Shown here in pieces: positions 26,557 to 35,055 of a stretch of 54,579 nucleotides of DNA (position 1 is its first letter; each line of letters starts with the position of its first letter). The position numbers were made by a program, and so were the translations under genes. Below the pieces are notes generated by a model. It was not told the origin of the DNA. It made no database searches and saw nothing but the letters and a program-made list of their open reading frames with translations. The stretch covers positions 1 to 54,579 of the forward strand of contig DXNX01000001.1 of the NCBI GenBank assembly GCA_019413245.1, written 5' to 3'. The DNA is from Oscillospiraceae bacterium. Its GTDB lineage: Bacteria > Bacillota > Clostridia > Oscillospirales > Ruminococcaceae.

Positions 26557-27846
26557 TCACTCACTTTCCACAAGGTCGATCCTGGCGCCCAGAGAGCGTA
26601 CGACCTCAAAGAAATCCGGCCAGCTCTTGCGCACGGCCTCGGCACCGTGAATGGTAGCCGGAATCCCGGCCGCCAGGGCCGCTACTGTCAGCGCCATGAC
26701 GATACGGTGGTCGTTGTGGCCCAGCAGGGGCTTTTCGGGGGCATGCAGCACCCCGCCCAGCACGTTGACGGTGTCCCCGATGGCCTGCACCCGGCCGCCC
26801 ATCTTGGCCAGTTCCTGCTGCATGGCGGCAATCCGGTCGGATTCCTTGATGCGCAGGCGTCCGGCGTTGCGGATGGTGGTGGTACCGTTGCAGAAACAGC
26901 CCATGGCGATGAGCACCGGGCCCAGGTCCGGGCAGTCGGCCAGGTCGATGTCCCCGCCTTTGAGCAGGCTGCGGGAGAACCGCAGCCCCGTGGCGGTGTT
27001 GGCGTACTTGCCGCCGAACCGCTTGAGGATATCCAGAATGACCCGGTCCCCCTGACGGCTGACGGTGTCCAGACCGGTCACCGTGATGCCGCCCATGAGC
27101 ACTCCCAGCACCGCCAGGAAAGCGGCCTGGCTGTAATCCCCTTCCACCCGCATATCGCAGGGCAGATACCGCTGGGGCGCGGCGATGCGGTAGATGACCC
27201 CGCCGTTTTTCCGGGCGCGCTGGGTCACCTTGACGCCGAACCGCTGCAAAGAAGCGATGGTCAGGTCCACATAACTGCGGCGCTCAAAGGGCGGCAGCAC
27301 ATCGATGGTGGTTTCGGATTCCAGCAGCGGCGCCGCGAACAGCAGTCCGCTGATGAACTGGCTGGACACATCCCCGGGCAGGGTCAGTCCGCCGGGGCGC
27401 AGCCGTCCAAAAACGGTGATGCCCTCGGAATCCTGTTCAAACCGAAGTCCCTGCCGGTTGAACAGCATGCGGTACACTTCCTGGGGGCGGTCCATCAGCC
27501 GCCCGGCACCGGTAAAGCGGATCTTCTGGGCGGTGAGGCTGAACAGCGGGATCAGAAAGCGCAGGGTGCTGCCGCTCTCATTGCAGAAAACAGGCCGGGT
27601 GACGGTGGGAAAGCCGTCCGAGCCGATGCCCTTGATGACGACGGCGTGCTCCTCCTGCTCCACGCGGGCGCCCAGCTGGCACACCGCACCCAGAGTGGCA
27701 CGGATATCGTCCGAATATTCAATGTTGTCAATGCGGCTGGTACCGCCGGCCAGCGCCGCGCACAGAACAGCCCGGTGTGCCGCGCTTTTGCTGGGCGGCA
27801 CGTTGGCCGTACCGGAAAGACGGCTGGCATGCAGGATTGCGTCCAA
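26557..27846 (-). CDS. aroA: 5-enolpyruvylshikimate-3-phosphate synthase
   Basis: Condenses shikimate 3-phosphate with PEP. The 429-residue protein shows the N-terminal SGTANVPPSKSAAHRAVLCAAL, and C-terminal LRIKESDRIAAM and GHNDHRIVMALTVAAL motifs. In the glyphosate-binding loop position it reads CNESGSTLRFLIPL, so it is the NESG (class II-like or intermediate) form instead of the NAGT form. Translation appears to start at TTG (27846) behind AAGGTGG; no ATG lies at a fitting position. Confidence 0.95.
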   Translation of the reverse strand: MDAILHASRLSGTANVPPSKSAAHRAVLCAALAGGTSRIDNIEYSDDIRATLGAVCQLGARVEQEEHAVVIKGIGSDGFPTVTRPVFCNESGSTLRFLIPLFSLTAQKIRFTGAGRLMDRPQEVYRMLFNRQGLRFEQDSEGITVFGRLRPGGLTLPGDVSSQFISGLLFAAPLLESETTIDVLPPFERRSYVDLTIASLQRFGVKVTQRARKNGGVIYRIAAPQRYLPCDMRVEGDYSQAAFLAVLGVLMGGITVTGLDTVSRQGDRVILDILKRFGGKYANTATGLRFSRSLLKGGDIDLADCPDLGPVLIAMGCFCNGTTTIRNAGRLRIKESDRIAAMQQELAKMGGRVQAIGDTVNVLGGVLHAPEKPLLGHNDHRIVMALTVAALAAGIPATIHGAEAVRKSWPDFFEVVRSLGARIDLVESE

Positions 27847-27879
27847 ACTGACACCACCTTTTGTAATGAGAAATAGAGG

Positions 27880-28896
27880 TTACATATCGCGGCCGATGGC
27901 AGCGGCCACCTTGCGGCACTTGGCCACAGTATCGGCGAATTTGTCCGGTTTCAGGCACTGGGCGCCATCGCTCCAGGCGCACTGCGGGTTGTCGTGCACT
28001 TCGATCTCCAGACCGTCGGCACCGGCCGCCACAGCCGCCAGGGCCATGCTCTCCACATACTTGTAGTCGCCGGTGGCATGGCTGGGGTCCACGATGACGG
28101 GCAGGTGGGTCTTTTCCTTGATGACCGGCACGGCGGACAGGTCCAGGGTGTTGCGGGTGTACTTTTCAAAGGAACGGATGCCGCGCTCGCAGAGGATGAC
28201 CTTCTCGTTGCCGCCGGCCATGATGTACTCGGCGGACATGATCCATTCTTCGATGGTATTGGCAAAGCCGCGCTTGAGCAGGATGGGCTTGGTCATCTTG
28301 CCCACCGCCTTGAGCAGCTGGAAGTTCTGCATATTGCGGGCACCGATCTGCACGATATCCACATATTCCTCGAACTCGTCGATGTGGGTCTCGTCCATCA
28401 GTTCGCTGACGATGGGCAGGCCGGTGGCTTCCCGGGCCTTGACCATGTCCATAATGCCCTCGGTGCCCAGGCCCTGGAAAGAGTACGGACTGGTACGGGG
28501 CTTGTAGGCACCGCCGCGCAGGAAGTTGGCGCCGCCCTCCTTGACCAGCTTGGCCATCTTCAGGATGTGGTCCTCCCCTTCCACGCTGCAGGGACCGGCC
28601 ATGACCACCACGGGGGACTTGCCGCCGATCTTGATGCCGTTCACATCAATGACGGTATCCTCGGGGTGGAACAGGCGATTGGCCCGCTTGTAGGGAGCGG
28701 ACACACGGGTGACGTTCTCCACCCAGGGGTTGGCCAGAACGTCCTTTTCGGCGATCTTGGTGGTATCGCCCACCAGGCCGAAGACGTTGTAATCGGTGCC
28801 GCGAATCATGGTGACCGAAAGGCCCTGCTTTTCGAAGCTGTCAACGATGCGGTCCAGTTCGACCTGGGGCGTACCCTTTTTGGTAGAAATAATCAT
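27880..28896 (-). CDS. aroF: 3-deoxy-7-phosphoheptulonate (DAHP) synthase
   Basis: First step of the shikimate pathway, joining PEP and erythrose 4-phosphate. The 338-residue enzyme is the type I-beta form with an N-terminal ferredoxin-like domain (about 1-70: MIISTKKGTPQVELDRIV), which in related enzymes carries feedback control. The barrel contains VVVMAGPCSVEGEDHILKMA, GGANFLRGGAYKPRTSPYSFQGLG and PVIVDPSHATGDYKYVESM. A GAGGG site precedes the start. Confidence 0.95.
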   Translation of the reverse strand: MIISTKKGTPQVELDRIVDSFEKQGLSVTMIRGTDYNVFGLVGDTTKIAEKDVLANPWVENVTRVSAPYKRANRLFHPEDTVIDVNGIKIGGKSPVVVMAGPCSVEGEDHILKMAKLVKEGGANFLRGGAYKPRTSPYSFQGLGTEGIMDMVKAREATGLPIVSELMDETHIDEFEEYVDIVQIGARNMQNFQLLKAVGKMTKPILLKRGFANTIEEWIMSAEYIMAGGNEKVILCERGIRSFEKYTRNTLDLSAVPVIKEKTHLPVIVDPSHATGDYKYVESMALAAVAAGADGLEIEVHDNPQCAWSDGAQCLKPDKFADTVAKCRKVAAAIGRDM

Positions 28897-28943
28897 GGTT
28901 CTTTTCCCTCTCTCTATGTTGTTTGTGTTGCAATGACACGATG

Positions 28944-30200
28944 TCAGCGAAGATAATCGAAGGTCTTTTCAAAAGCAGCGCGGGCGGCGTTCACCGCGTT
29001 ATGCAGGGTGGAGGTGTTGTCCACCACCGCATCGGCAGCCCCCCGGTAGGCGGGTTCCCGCTCGGCTTCCATTTTGCGCAGAGCTTCCCGGCCGGTGGAC
29101 AGCGGACGGCCCGCCATGGCCAGGAATTCCACCGGACGGCGCACCCACAGCACCGGCCCGTTCTGCCGCAACAGACGGGTGTTGCCGGGGGTCTTGACCA
29201 CGCCGCCGCCGCAGGCAATGACCTGCCCGCCGCGCTTGGCCACCTCGGCCAGGGCATCGGCTTCATACCGGCGGAAGGCCGCTTCCCCTTCCCGGGCAAA
29301 AATGTCCGGAATGGGCATGCCGGCGTGCTGCTCGATCCATTCGTCCAGATCGACGTAGGTCTTGTTCAGCACTTTGGCCAGGCCCTCGCCCACGGTGCTC
29401 TTGCCGCAGCCGGGCATACCGATGAGGGACACGTTGCTCAGGTCCCGTTTCAGGTCCCGGCTGGTAGTGCGGATGAAGGCGTCCTTATCCATGGTGGTAC
29501 CGGTGAACAGCTCGGAGGCGTAGGCCGCCTGGGCCACCAGCATCTCAAAACCGCAGTAGGCGGGAATGCCCCGTTCTTCGGCCCGCAGCAGCAGTTCGGT
29601 GCGGAAGGGGTTGTACACCACATCCAGCACCGCCTTCAGATTGGGCAGGGCGCTGATATCCAGCAGGCATTCCCCCACGTTGGGGAACATGCCCGCCGGG
29701 CTGGTGTTGACGATGATCTCGGCATCCTTGCACTGAGACGCCTGATCATAGGTCAGCGTTCCTTCTCCACCCCGGCGGCTGACCGGCAGCACTGCCTTGG
29801 CGCCGGCGTCCTTGCAGACGGCACTGACGGTGGCACAGGTACCGCCGGTGCCCAGCACCAGCACGGTGCGCCCCGCAAAGTCGATGCCATGGCGGCGGGC
29901 CAGCCAGGCAAACCCCGCATAATCGGTGTTGTAGCCGTACAGGCGGCCGTCCCGGTTGACCACGGTGTTCACCGCGCCGATGGCCTTGGCCGCCGGGTCG
30001 ATGACATCGCAGTATTCCATGACCAGCTTCTTGTACGGGATGGTCACATTGATGGCCTTGAAGGCCCGGGCCTGCAGAAAAGCGCGGGCGTCGGCCTCGG
30101 TGAGCAGGGCGTGCAGCTCATAGGCATAACCGCCCGCCTTCTGGTGGATCTGCCGGGAATAGCTGTGTCCCAGCTTGGAACCGATCAATCCGTATTCCAT
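28944..30200 (-). CDS. aroE-aroK: Bifunctional shikimate dehydrogenase / shikimate kinase fusion
   Basis: A 418-residue fusion carrying two consecutive pathway steps. Residues 1-250 are shikimate dehydrogenase: GLIGSKLGHSYSRQIH (substrate), NVTIPYKKLVMEY with the catalytic Lys, VNRDGRLYGYNTDYAGF and the NADP motif VLGTGGTCATVSAV. Residues 260-418 are shikimate kinase: P-loop GMPGCGKSTVGEGL, the Asp at VDLDEWIE, IACGGGVVKTPGN and a lid-region arginine-rich segment. No stop or frameshift separates them. The ATG at 30200 with GGGGAGAA upstream is preferred over TTG at 30206. It would reduce 3-dehydroshikimate and phosphorylate shikimate. Confidence 0.95.
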   Translation of the reverse strand: MEYGLIGSKLGHSYSRQIHQKAGGYAYELHALLTEADARAFLQARAFKAINVTIPYKKLVMEYCDVIDPAAKAIGAVNTVVNRDGRLYGYNTDYAGFAWLARRHGIDFAGRTVLVLGTGGTCATVSAVCKDAGAKAVLPVSRRGGEGTLTYDQASQCKDAEIIVNTSPAGMFPNVGECLLDISALPNLKAVLDVVYNPFRTELLLRAEERGIPAYCGFEMLVAQAAYASELFTGTTMDKDAFIRTTSRDLKRDLSNVSLIGMPGCGKSTVGEGLAKVLNKTYVDLDEWIEQHAGMPIPDIFAREGEAAFRRYEADALAEVAKRGGQVIACGGGVVKTPGNTRLLRQNGPVLWVRRPVEFLAMAGRPLSTGREALRKMEAEREPAYRGAADAVVDNTSTLHNAVNAARAAFEKTFDYLR

Positions 30201-30233
30201 GCACAAATTCTCCCCTTTCCCTTCCGTTGGTTT

Positions 30234-31346
30234 TTATACATCAGGCAGGCCGTGCTTCTGCGCCAGCGTGCCGTAACGGATACTGAGAAGATCCAGGATG
30301 CCGAAGGCGGTCAGACTGTTCTGCACCACCGCGGCCCGGGGCACGATACAGGGATCGTGCCGGCCTTTGATCTGGATTTCGGCGTCCCGTCTGGCGGGAT
30401 AATCCACCGTGTCCTGGGGACGGTAGATGCTGGGGGTGGGCTTGACCACCGTGCGCAGCACAATGGGCATGCCGTTGGTGATACCGCCGTTGATGCCGCC
30501 GTTTCGGTTGGTGGCAGTCCTGATTTGCCCGTCCCGCATGCGGAAGGCGTCGTTGGCTTCGCTGCCCCGCAGCTCCGCAAACTGGAATCCGGCGCCGAAT
30601 TCAATGCCCTTGACGGCGGGCACCGCGAACAGCAGATGGGCCAGGGTGCTCTCCACACTGTCGAACCAGGGTTCCCCTATTCCGGCGGGGATGCCGGTGA
30701 CCACCGTTTCCAGAATGCCGCCCACGCTGTCCCCCTCGGCCCCGGCGGCGCGGATGGCCGCCTGCATGGAGGCTTCCTTGTCGGGGTCCAGCAGGGCGAA
30801 ATGTCCCGGTTCCGGTGCGGGCATGAGCAGCCCGGCAGCGCTGGACAAGGGGGCATCCTGCACCCCCGCACAGGCGGCGATATGGGTATAAACCCGGATG
30901 CCCAGGTTTTGCAGCGCTTGTTCACAGATGGCCCCCGCCGCCACAGCCGCCGCGGTGATGCGGCCGGAGAAGTGTCCGCCGCCGCGGGCGTCCTGGTAGC
31001 CTTCATACTTGGCGAAAGCGGTGTAATCCGCATGGCCCGGGCGCAGCAGAGCGGCGGTTTTGGCGTAGTCACCGCTGCGGGTGTTGGTGTTGCGCACCAT
31101 CAGGGTCAGGGCGGTACCGGTGGTGTGGCCGTCCAGTACGCCGGAAAGGAATTCCACCTCGTCCGGTTCGGTGCGGGCGGTGGAAAGCCCGTCTCCCCGG
31201 GCGCGGCGGCGGTCCATGCGGATGTTGATGAAATCGGTATCCACCGGCAGACCCGCGGCCAGACCGTCCAGCACGGCGCCGATGGCCGGGCCGTGGCTTT
31301 CACCGAAGATGGTCAGGGAAACCGCGCTGCCAAAGGTATTTTTCAT
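30234..31346 (-). CDS. aroC: Chorismate synthase
   Basis: Converts EPSP to chorismate using reduced FMN. The 370-residue protein has the signature FGESHGPAIGAVLDG at its N terminus, RPGHADYTAFAKYEGYQDARGGGHFSGR, and the later GIEFGAGF and NGGINGGITNGMPI motifs, with DPCIVPRAAVV near the end. Length and motif order are normal. It lies between aroB and the aroE-aroK fusion in the operon. Confidence 0.97.
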   Translation of the reverse strand: MKNTFGSAVSLTIFGESHGPAIGAVLDGLAAGLPVDTDFINIRMDRRRARGDGLSTARTEPDEVEFLSGVLDGHTTGTALTLMVRNTNTRSGDYAKTAALLRPGHADYTAFAKYEGYQDARGGGHFSGRITAAAVAAGAICEQALQNLGIRVYTHIAACAGVQDAPLSSAAGLLMPAPEPGHFALLDPDKEASMQAAIRAAGAEGDSVGGILETVVTGIPAGIGEPWFDSVESTLAHLLFAVPAVKGIEFGAGFQFAELRGSEANDAFRMRDGQIRTATNRNGGINGGITNGMPIVLRTVVKPTPSIYRPQDTVDYPARRDAEIQIKGRHDPCIVPRAAVVQNSLTAFGILDLLSIRYGTLAQKHGLPDV

Positions 31347-31361
31347 TGGTGGTCGGCCCCC

Positions 31362-32393
31362 TTATTCCTCTTCCAGGCCCAGCAGCTCGGGCAGCTGGGT
31401 CATGGGCAGTTTATCCGCCCGCCAGCAGCCCAGCCCCGGCACCCGGATGACCGTGATGCTGTCACCGCCGCTCTTTTTGTCGTGGCGCATATACTCCAGC
31501 ACCTTGTGCTTGTCCACGCCGGTACGCACCGGCAGGCCCAGCTTGCGCAGCACCGCTCGGGTACGTTTCTGCAGGGAGCGGTCCTCGATCATAGGCAGCA
31601 TCCCCAGGGCCACACACTCGCCATGATACAGCCCGTTGGTGCGGCGGCCGCGCACCCCCTTGACGGCTTCGATGCCGTGGCCGATGGTGTGGCCGAAGTT
31701 CAGCGCCTTGCGGGCACCGGATTCCCGCTCGTCCTGCTCCACGACCTTTTTCTTGACTAGCAGGCTGCGGTAGATGATGGTTTCGATGTCCTTGTCCACA
31801 TCCCCGTTCTCAAACAGGTCAAAGAGTTCCGGGTCAGCGATCAGGCCCGCTTTGACCGCCTCGGCCAGACCGTTGATGTACTGGCGGCGGGGCAGGGTGG
31901 CCAGGGTATCGGGGTCCACCAGCACCACCTTGGGCTGCCAGAAGGCGCCCACAATGTTTTTGGCGCTGCCCAGGTCGATGGCGGTCTTGCCGCCGATGGA
32001 GGAATCGATCTGCGCCAGGGTGGTGGTGGGGCAGTTGACGAAATCAATGCCGCGCATATAGCTGGCAGCGCAGAATCCGCCCAGGTCACCCACCACGCCG
32101 CCGCCCACGGCCACCAGCAGGTCGTGGCGGTCCATGTCGAATTCCAGCATGGCATTGAGCACCTGCCCGTAGACCTTCAGGCACTTGCTGCCCTCCCCCT
32201 GGGGGATGGTGTACACGGTGCCGTTGGCGCACTGTTCCAGCACGTTCTGCGCATACTGGGCAGGCACACCGGAATCGGTGAGGATAAAGACCCGGCGATG
32301 GGTCAGGTCAGCAAACTGATGGAGGTTGGAAAGGCAGCCGCGCTTGAGGATGATGTCATAGCTGCGGGTGCCGAGATTCATCGTCAATTTCAT
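31362..32393 (-). CDS. aroB: 3-dehydroquinate synthase
   Basis: Second step of the shikimate pathway, using NAD+ and a divalent metal. The 343-residue protein contains the nucleotide motif VAVGGGVVGDLGGFCAASYMRG, SSIGGKTAIDLGSAKNIVGAFWQP, and the metal ligands within NFGHTIGHGIEA and YHGECVALGM. AGGAGGGG precedes the start. It follows pheA by 36 bases. Confidence 0.97.
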   Translation of the reverse strand: MKLTMNLGTRSYDIILKRGCLSNLHQFADLTHRRVFILTDSGVPAQYAQNVLEQCANGTVYTIPQGEGSKCLKVYGQVLNAMLEFDMDRHDLLVAVGGGVVGDLGGFCAASYMRGIDFVNCPTTTLAQIDSSIGGKTAIDLGSAKNIVGAFWQPKVVLVDPDTLATLPRRQYINGLAEAVKAGLIADPELFDLFENGDVDKDIETIIYRSLLVKKKVVEQDERESGARKALNFGHTIGHGIEAVKGVRGRRTNGLYHGECVALGMLPMIEDRSLQKRTRAVLRKLGLPVRTGVDKHKVLEYMRHDKKSGGDSITVIRVPGLGCWRADKLPMTQLPELLGLEEE

Positions 32394-32429
32394 AAAGGGA
32401 CCCCTCCTGTTATGGTAGATTGTGCCGGA

Positions 32430-33545
32430 TCACTGTGCTTCATCGGCCGGGCCGGTGGCAAATACTCCCAGCACCCGCACGGTACGGCAGGCTTTTTCCA
32501 GCGCCTGCACCAGCGCACCGCAGGTCTCGGGGGCGGCGGTGTCGGGGCAGACCAGCTGTACATAGAAATAATACTCAAAAGAAACATGGGGCAGCGGGCG
32601 GCTCTTGATGTTTTCCATGTTGAAGCCCTGCTCCCCGATCAAGCGGATCACATCGGCCAGTTTGCCGGGCTTGTGGTCCACCGTGAACAGCAGCGCCATA
32701 CGGCGGCCGGGCGCCGGCGGCACCGGCGCGGCGGCATCGGTGCGGGTGATGACGATGAACCGGGTGGTGTTGTCCCCGTCCTCGTTGACGCCCTCCGCCA
32801 GGATCTGCAGGCCGTACAGTTCCGCCGTCTGGGCCGATGCAATGGCCGCCAGGGTCTTGTCCCCGGTTTCAGCCACATAGCGGGCAGCTTCGGCGGTGTT
32901 GCCCCACACCCGGGTAGCCAGACCATGGCTCTTGATGTACACGCTGCTCTGGGCCAGGGCCTGCTGGTGGCTGACCACGGTATGAATATCCGAAAGCTGT
33001 GCCCCGGGCAGGGCCAGCAGATCCTGCCGGATGGGCAGGTCACACATGCGGGCGATGGTCAGTTCCGGGTGGGCGTACAGCAGATCCAGCACGGTGGCCA
33101 CATCCCCGGCGTTGGAGTTTTCAAAGGGAAGTACCCCGAAGCAGGCATCCCCTGCCGATACAGCGTCGAAGACTTCGGCCCAGGTATCATAGGCCCTGGC
33201 TTTGGCAAAAGGAAACAACCGGGTCAGGGCAATGTGGCTCCAGGCTCCCTGCACGCCCTGGTAAGCGGCCACATCCCGCCCCAGCAGTTTGCGCTGGTAG
33301 GACCGGGACACGGCCATCATCCCCTGCAGGACCTGCCGGTAATACGGGCGCAGTTCCTCGTTGTGCAGTCGCGCGGTGTTTTTGGCCAGGACAACATCCT
33401 CCCGCGCAGCGTCGAACACCGGTTTGCCTGTGGCTGCCTTGTACTGTGCCACCTGCCCCACGGCTTCCATCCGCCGCTCAAACAGCGCGGCCATCTGGGC
33501 ATCGATCTCATCGATGGTATTCCGCGCCTGCTGCAGCTGATCCAT
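32430..33545 (-). CDS. pheA: Bifunctional chorismate mutase / prephenate dehydratase (P-protein)
   Basis: Carries chorismate to phenylpyruvate for phenylalanine synthesis. The 371-residue protein has an N-terminal AroQ-type chorismate mutase (about 1-85: RNTIDEIDAQMAALFERRMEAVGQV), a prephenate dehydratase domain (about 100-275, starting VAAYQGVQGAW, with the catalytic TRF motif in NTTRFIVI), and a C-terminal ACT domain with ENIKSRPLPHVSFEYYFYV, the expected Phe-binding region. The start MDQLQQARN at 33545 follows GGGGGAA; a start at 33563 is less likely. It is the first gene of the aromatic operon. Confidence 0.95.
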   Translation of the reverse strand: MDQLQQARNTIDEIDAQMAALFERRMEAVGQVAQYKAATGKPVFDAAREDVVLAKNTARLHNEELRPYYRQVLQGMMAVSRSYQRKLLGRDVAAYQGVQGAWSHIALTRLFPFAKARAYDTWAEVFDAVSAGDACFGVLPFENSNAGDVATVLDLLYAHPELTIARMCDLPIRQDLLALPGAQLSDIHTVVSHQQALAQSSVYIKSHGLATRVWGNTAEAARYVAETGDKTLAAIASAQTAELYGLQILAEGVNEDGDNTTRFIVITRTDAAAPVPPAPGRRMALLFTVDHKPGKLADVIRLIGEQGFNMENIKSRPLPHVSFEYYFYVQLVCPDTAAPETCGALVQALEKACRTVRVLGVFATGPADEAQ

Positions 33546-33592
33546 TCTGATTCCCCCTGCCATTCCAGATACATATATAGATATACAGCTTC

Positions 33593-33621
33593 ACTATACC
33601 ATAAATCGGTCTGTATAACAA
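33593..33621 (-). promoter_or_regulatory. Promoter of the aromatic amino-acid operon
   Basis: On the minus strand TTGTTA (33621-33616), 17-base spacer, TATAGT (33598-33593). The predicted leader is only about 40 bases, too short for a T-box or classical attenuator. Just upstream lies AAAAATGT-CGCA-ACATTTTT (33635-33654), a perfect 8-base inverted repeat that could be an operator. Confidence 0.7.
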
Positions 33622-33734
33622 GTAAAAACCGTGAAAAATGTCGCAACATTTTTGATTGTTTATACATTCTGAACATCTTTTTTTCAGCATACGGAACGTA
33701 CATTTTTCACTGTGGTCCTGTGGAAGCCCGCACC

Positions 33735-33771
33735 AAAAAAGGACGGCAGCCGGAGACCGGCGCCGCCCTTT
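33735..33771 (-). terminator. Intrinsic terminator after the two hypothetical genes
   Basis: A GC-rich imperfect stem (33739-33753 with 33757-33770), followed on the minus strand by T6, shortly after the stop at 33782. Confidence 0.75.
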
Positions 33772-33781
33772 CTGGCGTAAT

Positions 33782-33958
33782 CTATTTTTCCTGTCCGTTC
33801 CTGCCCTCTTTGGCACGGCGCACCAGGTCCTCAAACGTGGGGGTCGCCGTGTAAAAACGTCGGTACGGGTTGTCCGGCAGCGGCGGGGTGGCAGAGGCTT
33901 TGTTCTTTTCCGGTTCTGCCGACGGCTTTTGGGGACCGTGGCAGGGACGCCAGCGCAT
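33782..33958 (-). CDS. Very small hypothetical protein coupled to the gene upstream
   Basis: A 58-residue protein, MRWRPCHGPQKPSAEPEKN at the N terminus and a C-terminal half reading YRRFYTATPTFEDLVRRAKEG. Its ATG shares one base with the stop of the preceding gene (TGATG), an arrangement typical of translational coupling, and a terminator follows. It is rich in Pro, Arg and Lys and has no membrane segment. No family was recognised. It is supported by position, not by homology. Confidence 0.6.
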   Translation of the reverse strand: MRWRPCHGPQKPSAEPEKNKASATPPLPDNPYRRFYTATPTFEDLVRRAKEGRNGQEK

Positions 33959-34752
33959 CAGTTCTGCCCCGCGGTAGACACAGCACCCTCGGTGATTTTC
34001 TGCCAGAGGGCCTGGTCATCGGCATATGCTTCCGCCGCCTTATCGGTCCAGGTACCGCGGCAGCCGATGTACAGCTTGCTCAGCACATCCTGATTGCTGC
34101 CGGTCGTGTCATCCACCAGGGTGTATCCGGTATATGTACCCAGGTCCAGCCCCGTCAGGACCGGGCAGTCGGTCCAGCGATAGACCATATTCTCCCAGTC
34201 GGGTGCGGGTTCCGTATTATCCGGTACCGTACCGTCCAGATACCGCAGCGCTGCGGTGGCTTCCTGGAAGGCCGCCGGATCTTCCAGCAGGAAGATATAG
34301 CTGCCCTCGGTGCTGGAAATGTCCCCGCTGAGCCGGGTCAGCACGGCCATACGGACATACGGATCGGTGGTATCGTCCGAACCGGTGGATTCGGCCGCCT
34401 CAGCGGTCTCGGCGGTGGCCGATGTCAGATCGATGGTATACTGGTTGAGCTGTACCACGACCTTGCCGTCACCGTTGCGGTCATCGCAGAAAGTTTCCAG
34501 TGCGGATGTCAGGGCTGCAGCGGTATCTTCCGGCAGATTCTGCAATCCCACATAGCCGACCTGATAATCCGGGCTGGTGCGGAAAAACATGTCCTTGACA
34601 ATAGCCCCCAGAATGCCCAGCACGATAATGACCACCACCACATGCCATTTGTGGTAGTGCCACCAGTTTCCGGCCTTTTCGGCCTTCGTGTAGGTGCGTT
34701 CGGGTTCGGTGTTTTCGTAGGTTTCCTGGCTGTCTTTTGTGACCCAAGCCAT
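33958..34752 (-). CDS. Single-pass membrane protein, unknown function
   Basis: A 264-residue protein: a charged cytoplasmic N terminus (to about 35), one transmembrane helix (about 38-57, HVVVVIIVLGILGAIVKDMF), then a soluble, Thr/Asp-rich outside domain of about 200 residues. The start at 34752 has GGGG nearby. It is followed by the coupled 58-residue gene and faces the C39-like unit. No family was recognised. Confidence 0.75.
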   Translation of the reverse strand: MAWVTKDSQETYENTEPERTYTKAEKAGNWWHYHKWHVVVVIIVLGILGAIVKDMFFRTSPDYQVGYVGLQNLPEDTAAALTSALETFCDDRNGDGKVVVQLNQYTIDLTSATAETAEAAESTGSDDTTDPYVRMAVLTRLSGDISSTEGSYIFLLEDPAAFQEATAALRYLDGTVPDNTEPAPDWENMVYRWTDCPVLTGLDLGTYTGYTLVDDTTGSNQDVLSKLYIGCRGTWTDKAAEAYADDQALWQKITEGAVSTAGQN

Positions 34753-34846
34753 GGGCGGTTCCCCTTTCCAAAACTGTAGTGTATTGATTGTACCACAAAA
34801 CCGTGTTCAATTTGTAAAAATATTCTGACCATTTTCGGCTTCCGCC

Positions 34847-34875
34847 TTGCACGCACCGACAAAAAAGGGTATGAT
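34847..34875 (+). promoter_or_regulatory. Promoter of the C39-like unit
   Basis: TTGCAC (34847-34852), 17-base spacer, TATGAT (34870-34875), about 40 bases before the small open frame at 34915. Confidence 0.65.
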
Positions 34876-34914
34876 GAAAATGTATTATTATATCCATGGA
34901 TGGAGGATTCCCCC

Positions 34915-35055
34915 ATGACTGACAACAAAGCGGCGAGTCTGCCGGCAGGGAGCAGCGTTTTCCGCCGGGCAGCCGCAGGCTTTTTTCTTCCGGTCCCGGC
35001 GGCAGGAAAGTACCGCGGAAGGACCGGAGCAAACGATAAGGCGGTGAGTCTTTGA
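34915..35055 (+). CDS. Short leader-type open frame coupled to the C39-like gene
   Basis: A 46-residue frame (MTDNKAASLPAGSSVFRRAA at the start, ending GANDKAVSL) behind GGAGGA at good spacing. Its TGA overlaps the ATG of the next gene by one base (TGATG), while that next gene has only a weak ribosome site of its own. It may therefore be a real microprotein or simply a coupling leader. No family was recognised. Confidence 0.5.
   Translation: MTDNKAASLPAGSSVFRRAAAGFFLPVPAAGKYRGRTGANDKAVSL

Noticed and set aside
24697..27876. A 1059-codon open frame on the plus strand, antisense to tyrA-aroA and the WYL gene
   Set aside because: Its translation is low-complexity (Gln, His, Gly-rich), has no domain, and is the mirror of well-supported minus-strand genes; long antisense frames are expected at this GC content. 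The same applies to 28923-31760, 22388-24691, 47516-49744, 14333-16189 and 51852-53687.
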